From CBDCRK01 sp965220955 (GTDB lineage Bacteria > Desulfobacterota > Binatia > Bin18 > CBDCRK01): a DNA stretch of 35,927 nt. The translations under genes and the position numbers were made by a program. The stretch covers positions 1 to 35,927 of the forward strand of contig CBDCRK010000005.1 of assembly GCA_965220955.1 (NCBI GenBank), read 5' to 3'. Below are positions 32,387 to 35,927 of the stretch, piece by piece (position 1 is the stretch's first letter; each line of letters starts with the position of its first letter). The notes beneath the pieces were generated by a model. The model saw only the letters and a list, made by a program, of their open reading frames with translations, ran no database searches and was not told the origin of the DNA.

Positions 32387-33382
32387 ATGTCTTTTCAGAC
32401 CGGCGTCGGCCAGTACGTATACGAAGTGATAGAAGACTGGGCCAAGGTGCCCGAGGGATGGGTTATGAACGACGTGGCAGGTGTGGGGGTAGATGTAAAG
32501 GGCAACGTCTACCTGTTTAATAGAGGTGACCATCCCGTGATTATATTGGACGGCGATGGGAACTTTCTGCATGCCTGGGGCGACAAACAGATATTTCCTA
32601 ACGCCCATGCGGTCACAATAGGTCCCGACGATACCATCTGGCTTACCGATACCTATGACCACACGGTACGCAAGTGTACGCCCGAGGGAGAGGTCCTGAT
32701 GACCATCGGGACCAGTGGGAAGCCTGCTAAACCCATGGGCGGCCAGCCTTTCTACCAGTGCACCCATGTGGCCATCCACCCACATACGGGCGAGCTCTTT
32801 ATCTCCGATGGCTACGGCAACGCCAAGGTGCATAAATACACGCCCGATGGGCGCCTGCAGTACTCCTGGGGTGAGGCGGGAAACGAACCAGGTCAGTTCA
32901 ACCTTCCCCACAATATTTGTACTGATAGGGAGGGGTATGTTTATGTGGCCGATCGCCACAACGCCCGAGTGCAGGTGTTCACCCCTAACGGCCAACTGGA
33001 AGCCGTCTGGACGGGCATGGCCTTACCGTGCGGGATGCACATCGACACCAGCCCTTCGCAGCAGTTATGCTATATTGGTGAGCTAAGCTCAGGCTTGTGG
33101 GCAGCCGGCTCTTCCGAGTTGGGGCCAATCTGGGATTGCCCGGGCATGGGTCCCAGAGTGAGCATCTATACCCTGGATGGCAAGCTGCAGGCCAAACTGT
33201 GTGATAACGGGTCAGGGGAAGAGCCTGGTCAGATGATTGCTCCCCACGGCATCTCAGTGGACTCTGAGCAAAACATCTATGTAGGCGAGGTTTCTTGGAT
33301 AATGATGGGCAGCCGGCTGAACCCGCCCAGGCAGGTGCGGAACATCCAGAAGCTTGCCAAGGTGAAGCAGCCCACCACATAA
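32387..33382 (+). CDS. NHL-repeat beta-propeller protein
   Basis: A 331-residue protein with NHL repeats: VAGVGVDVKGNVYLFN, then PVIILDGDGNFLHAWGD, TIWLTDTYDHTVRKCTPEG, VAIHPHTGELFISDGYGNAK and GYVYVADRHNARVQVFTPNG, each near 45 residues apart. It resembles the lyase-type NHL proteins (peptidyl-hydroxyglycine lyase-like) found in bacterial catabolic clusters. No signal peptide is visible. The start has an AAGGAGGA site. It is probably a lactonase/lyase-like or ligand-binding propeller; the function is uncertain. Its stop at 33382 is 4 bases before the left arm of the long inverted repeat. Confidence 0.85.
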   Translation: MSFQTGVGQYVYEVIEDWAKVPEGWVMNDVAGVGVDVKGNVYLFNRGDHPVIILDGDGNFLHAWGDKQIFPNAHAVTIGPDDTIWLTDTYDHTVRKCTPEGEVLMTIGTSGKPAKPMGGQPFYQCTHVAIHPHTGELFISDGYGNAKVHKYTPDGRLQYSWGEAGNEPGQFNLPHNICTDREGYVYVADRHNARVQVFTPNGQLEAVWTGMALPCGMHIDTSPSQQLCYIGELSSGLWAAGSSELGPIWDCPGMGPRVSIYTLDGKLQAKLCDNGSGEEPGQMIAPHGISVDSEQNIYVGEVSWIMMGSRLNPPRQVRNIQKLAKVKQPTT

Positions 33383-33386
33383 GTGG

Positions 33387-33529
33387 CTAGTACCGCGCGG
33401 TGTAAGCTATCCCCAGGTTTCGTGATATTCCGTAGGGGCAGGCCCCCATGCCTGCCCGCCCCCAAGGCAACCCAGGGGGTTGCCCCTACAGGGAAGAACC
33501 AGCCGAGGATTTCCACCGCGCTGATCTAG
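33387..33529. repeat. Long inverted repeat, left arm
   Basis: The arm core 33403-33529 (127 bases) pairs with 35489-35615 in inverted orientation at about 88% by hand, with weaker similarity out to 33387. Inside it, GTAGGGGCA ... TGCCCCTAC encloses two smaller hairpins, GGGCAGGC / GCCTGCCC and GGCAACCC / GGGTTGCC. The whole would fold as a cloverleaf-like structure. Palindromic GTAGGGGC elements are known as dispersed repeats in many large genomes. Confidence 0.8.
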
Positions 33530-33543
33530 AGATCAGATCCCCC

Positions 33544-33675
33544 CTGGAAATACTCGCTCGGACGCATCCGCAGCGGCGAGTCATTGAAGAGCCCTTTGTC
33601 GTCGAAGTGGCGGTCCATTCGGTCTAACCAAGGCGCCATCCAGCCACCACCGGATTCCCAAAAGCCTATCCTCAC
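33544..33675 (-). pseudogene. 44-codon fragment of a third amidohydrolase-2 gene
   Basis: On the (-) strand this reads VRIGFWESGGGWMAPWLDRM then DRHFDDKGLFNDSPLRMRPS and EYFQ. It is near-identical to residues around the ESGGGW motif of the proteins at 7468 and 24355. Only this central piece remains, with no start, no metal motifs and no stop of its own. It lies just inside the left inverted-repeat arm, so recombination at the repeat may have deleted the rest. Confidence 0.85.
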
Positions 33676-33817
33676 ACTAGTAGGGAACCCCTTTGTCCCC
33701 AACATTACGGAACCCCTCCTTCACCCCCGCTGGAAAGGACAGGAAATACCTAACTGACCGATGTCAAGACCGGGAACTATATTGCCCCAAAGAGATTTCT
33801 GGAGCTGGAATGCCCTG

Positions 33818-34303
33818 CTATCGTCCCATCTTGAGCCGGTCTTCCTGGGCCCAGCCTTCCTTCAGCGGTACCGTAAAGTATGGGGTAACGTGCATCTTTT
33901 TAAATTTCCACTGCCCATTCTCCTTGACATACTCGTCGTTATACCGGCCCGCTACCAGGTACGGCTCTCCCTTGGAAATGGTCTTGGCTTCAAGATAACT
34001 AAACCCAGTTCCCCCATTACCCTGCACCTCAACCACATGGTTATGAACAAACTGCTTGATAAACGACAGCAACTGAGGAATACCTGCAAAAAACTTGGTG
34101 AGCTCGGCCCTACCCTTTGCCTTCCCCAGGTAGCCAAAATCCAGGTCTCCATCCTCGGTGAATAGATCGGGAATCTCAGCCACTTTCCCCTCGTTGATAT
34201 ATTCGTGGTAGCGGTAGCGAAGGGCGCGAATCGCCTCTCGGTCGGTGAGTTCTTGCACCTGGGCTTCCAGCTCCTTGATGCGTGCTTCGAGATCCTGTGC
34301 CAT
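33818..34303 (-). CDS. NTF2-like/SnoaL-type protein with N-terminal coiled coil
   Basis: A 161-residue protein. Residues 1-20 (LEARIKELEAQVQEL) form a short coiled coil; then DREAIRALRYRYHEYINEGK starts an SnoaL_4-like NTF2 domain, followed by DLFTEDGDLDFG, a central FVHNHVVEVQGNG and C-terminal KFKKMHVTPYF. Such proteins act as small lyases, isomerases or ligand carriers, including ring-hydroxylating dioxygenase beta-subunit relatives. The ATG at 34303 follows an AAGGAGGG-like site. It is divergent from the SMP-30 gene at 34551 and lies inside the inverted-repeat-bounded block. Confidence 0.83.
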   Translation of the reverse strand: MAQDLEARIKELEAQVQELTDREAIRALRYRYHEYINEGKVAEIPDLFTEDGDLDFGYLGKAKGRAELTKFFAGIPQLLSFIKQFVHNHVVEVQGNGGTGFSYLEAKTISKGEPYLVAGRYNDEYVKENGQWKFKKMHVTPYFTVPLKEGWAQEDRLKMGR

Positions 34304-34550
34304 AGCCTAACCCTCCTTGGCAAGAATTTTTTGCTGCGATCCTCCTTTACCATTTCTTGGCTGGCAAAAGAAAGGGATAGCAATGATTATGGAGGAACTG
34401 AGCGTCCTCGTTGTCATGGCTAGCTTTGTGGGATATTGTCTGTGCTGGCTGGCCGTTTCGTTTAATGCTCAAGGTCATAAATATTGTGAATGGGAAAAAA
34501 TCCTGACATATACAGTTATAGACAAAATGTACGCAGAAAGGAGAAGGACA

Positions 34551-35492
34551 ATGCCAGAGATTCGAGAAATTACTTCAGGCTTAGAATTCCCAGAAGGCCC
34601 AGTAGCCATGAACGATGGCAGTGTGCTTGTGGTTGAGGTCAAGCGAGGGACACTAACACGTGTCAAACCCGATGGCACAAAGGAGGTGGTGGCTGAGACG
34701 GGCGGTGGGCCGAACGGAGCAGCAATTGGTCCCGATGGGATGGTCTACCTCTGTAATAATGGCGGAATCAAATGGGTAGAAGTAGACGGTGAGGCCGTAG
34801 CGTCGAGTGAGCTGCCAGAAGGGTATACCAGTGGCAGCATTCAACGCATTGACCTGGCAACCGGCAAGGTGGAGACCCTCTATACAGAGTGCAATGGGCA
34901 TCCGTTGCGGGGCCCGAATGATCTTGTGTTTGATGCTACGGGGGGGATCTGGTTCACCGACTTTGGCAAGGTAGGAGAGCGCCAGCGAGATCGCACGGCT
35001 GTGTATTATGCCAAGACCGATGGCTCACTGATTAAAGAGATGGTGTTTCCCATTGATGGCCCTAATGGTATTGGCCTTGCTCCTGGCGATACCCATCTGT
35101 ATGTGGCCCAGACCTTCGAAGGGCGGGTCTGGCAGTGGGATATTCCTAGTCCAGGGGAACTCGCACGTGAAACCGGCGAGGGAGGACCCCTGCTGGCAGG
35201 GCCGGGGGGAGGCAAGCTCTTGGTTGGGCTGCCCGGATACCAATTGCTTGATTCATTGGCGGTGGATAGTGCGGGGAATGTGTGTGTGGCAACCCTGATT
35301 AACGGTGGTATTACGGTCATCTCGCCCGATGGCTCGTCGGTTGAGCACGTTCCCACGTCTGATCCATTGACGACCAATATTTGCTTTGGGGGGCCAGATC
35401 TGAAAACCGCCTATATGACACTTACCGGCACAGGCAAGCTGGTAGCCATGGACTGGCCTAGACCTGGGCTCAAATTGCACTACACGCGCTAG
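34551..35492 (+). CDS. SMP-30/gluconolactonase-family protein
   Basis: A 313-residue propeller protein with SMP-30 features: Glu in FPEGPVAM (residue ~17), GGGPNGAAIGPDG, Asn in RGPNDLVFD, Asn in DGPNGIGLAPGD and Asp in DSLAVDSAGNV. It is predicted to be a metal-dependent lactonase. The ATG at 34551 has an AAAGGAGAAGG site. The frame is open upstream to 34317 and a start at 34383 would add a hydrophobic segment (LSVLVVMASFVGYCLCWLAV), so a membrane-anchored form cannot be ruled out, but the ribosome site favours 34551. Its stop codon (35490-35492) lies inside the right arm of the long inverted repeat. Confidence 0.88.
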   Translation: MPEIREITSGLEFPEGPVAMNDGSVLVVEVKRGTLTRVKPDGTKEVVAETGGGPNGAAIGPDGMVYLCNNGGIKWVEVDGEAVASSELPEGYTSGSIQRIDLATGKVETLYTECNGHPLRGPNDLVFDATGGIWFTDFGKVGERQRDRTAVYYAKTDGSLIKEMVFPIDGPNGIGLAPGDTHLYVAQTFEGRVWQWDIPSPGELARETGEGGPLLAGPGGGKLLVGLPGYQLLDSLAVDSAGNVCVATLINGGITVISPDGSSVEHVPTSDPLTTNICFGGPDLKTAYMTLTGTGKLVAMDWPRPGLKLHYTR

Positions 35493-35631
35493 GTCAGCGC
35501 GGCGGAAATCCTTTGCTGGTTTTTCCCCTGTAGGGGCAACCCCCTGTGGTTGCCTTAGGGGCGGGCAGGCGGAGGCCTGCCCCTACGAAATATCACAAAA
35601 CCCGGGGATAACTTATGTCGCTCTGTACCAG
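35489..35631. repeat. Long inverted repeat, right arm
   Basis: Reverse complement of the left arm, with core 35489-35615 (127 bases). It carries the same nested GTAGGGGCA / TGCCCCTAC hairpins. It starts with the CTAG that contains the SMP-30 stop codon. The distance between the arms is about 2.0 kb. Confidence 0.8.
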
Positions 35632-35681
35632 TGCATAGCCAGCGGGATTACGGGGAGCAGAGAAAATAAGGAGGGAAAATC

Positions 35682-35927
35682 ATGGCCACGTATACAGTGG
35701 ATGCTGTCGAGATCTTCGGCCAAGGTGTCCGCGAGGCAGAAGGCATTGTTATTGATAAAGAAGGAAACGCCTATGGTGGGGGCCGCAATCGTGTCATTTA
35801 CAAAGTCAGCCCTGAGGGAAAAGTGAGTGAGATCACCACCCTGCCCGAGGGCTCGATTCCCAATGGGATTACCATGGACCGCCAGGGCAACCTGGTCTAC
35901 TGTGACCTGGGGAACAAAGCTGTCATG
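35682..35927 (+). CDS. SMP-30/NHL-like propeller protein, 3' end outside window
   Basis: The first 82 residues of a propeller protein: MATYTVDAVEIFGQG, then AEGIVIDKEGNAYGGGRN, VIYKVSPEGKVSEIT, IPNGITMDRQGNLVYCD. AEGI and PNGITMD fit the metal-site pattern of SMP-30-type lactonases. The start has a strong TAAGGAGGG site, 190 bases after the preceding SMP-30 gene and 51 bases after the right repeat arm. It continues past the window, so length and full domain set are unknown. It may form a unit with the gene at 34551. Confidence 0.8.
   Translation, partial: MATYTVDAVEIFGQGVREAEGIVIDKEGNAYGGGRNRVIYKVSPEGKVSEITTLPEGSIPNGITMDRQGNLVYCDLGNKAVM

Noticed and set aside
32333..32995. 220-residue (-) frame opposite the NHL gene
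   Set aside because: Shadow of the NHL-repeat gene; no ribosome site and no domain, and the (+) frame has clear repeats.

Overview
The window is a mid-GC (about 55% by eye) bacterial chromosomal segment that reads as an accessory catabolic region. I see no rRNA, tRNA, CRISPR array, complete insertion sequence or replication gene. Almost every gene has its own strong AAGGAGG-type ribosome site, and many genes are single units on alternating strands. The mix of class III CoA-transferases, amidohydrolase-2 proteins, epoxide-hydrolase-like proteins, SMP-30/NHL proteins and GTAG...CTAC palindromic repeats recalls large-genome environmental lineages such as Tectomicrobia/Entotheonella or related Deltaproteobacteria-like groups. 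That placement is a guess from gene content, not from a marker gene.

Layout. 1-3018 (+): CoA-transferase (5' cut), epoxide-hydrolase-like protein and metallo-beta-lactamase-fold hydrolase in one likely operon. 3112-7101 (-): two CoA-transferases, an esterase-like alpha/beta hydrolase and a small unknown protein. 7171-12045: a tfoX remnant, an amidohydrolase-2 gene (-), then a (+) run of AhpD/CMD-like protein, CopG/ParE toxin-antitoxin pair, metal-dependent amidohydrolase and VOC protein. 12286-16295: MFS transporter, tandem-domain barrel protein, FkbM methyltransferase and SMP-30 lactonase-like protein. 16477-22848 (+): BNR/Asp-box protein, two MFS transporters, a patch of gene debris with a tyrosine-recombinase fragment, and a Gfo/Idh/MocA oxidoreductase. 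23178-26931 (-): two amidohydrolase-2 genes, a cyclase-family hydrolase and a hydantoinase-B stub. 27184-33382: NTF2-like protein, CocE/NonD esterase (-), second epoxide-hydrolase copy, FAH-family hydrolase and NHL-repeat protein. 33387-35631: about 2.2 kb bounded by near-identical inverted repeats, holding an amidohydrolase fragment, an NTF2-like gene and an SMP-30 gene. A further SMP-30-like gene runs off the right edge.

How the genes fit together. Three importers, three CoA-transferases, and several C-C, C-O and C-N hydrolases and lactonases suggest uptake and stepwise breakdown of organic acids, possibly aromatic- or terpenoid-derived. No ring-opening oxygenase and no intact transcriptional regulator is visible, so the substrate cannot be named. 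The region has clearly grown by duplication: epoxide-hydrolase twins, amidohydrolase twins plus a third fragment, and repeated SMP-30 and MFS genes. It also holds several truncated genes. The most unusual items are the paired ~127-bp inverted repeats near the right end, a ParE-type toxin ending in what looks like the C-terminus of a cyclase/ATPase protein, and a second copy of that tail plus the following leader in front of an unrelated gene 3.5 kb away.
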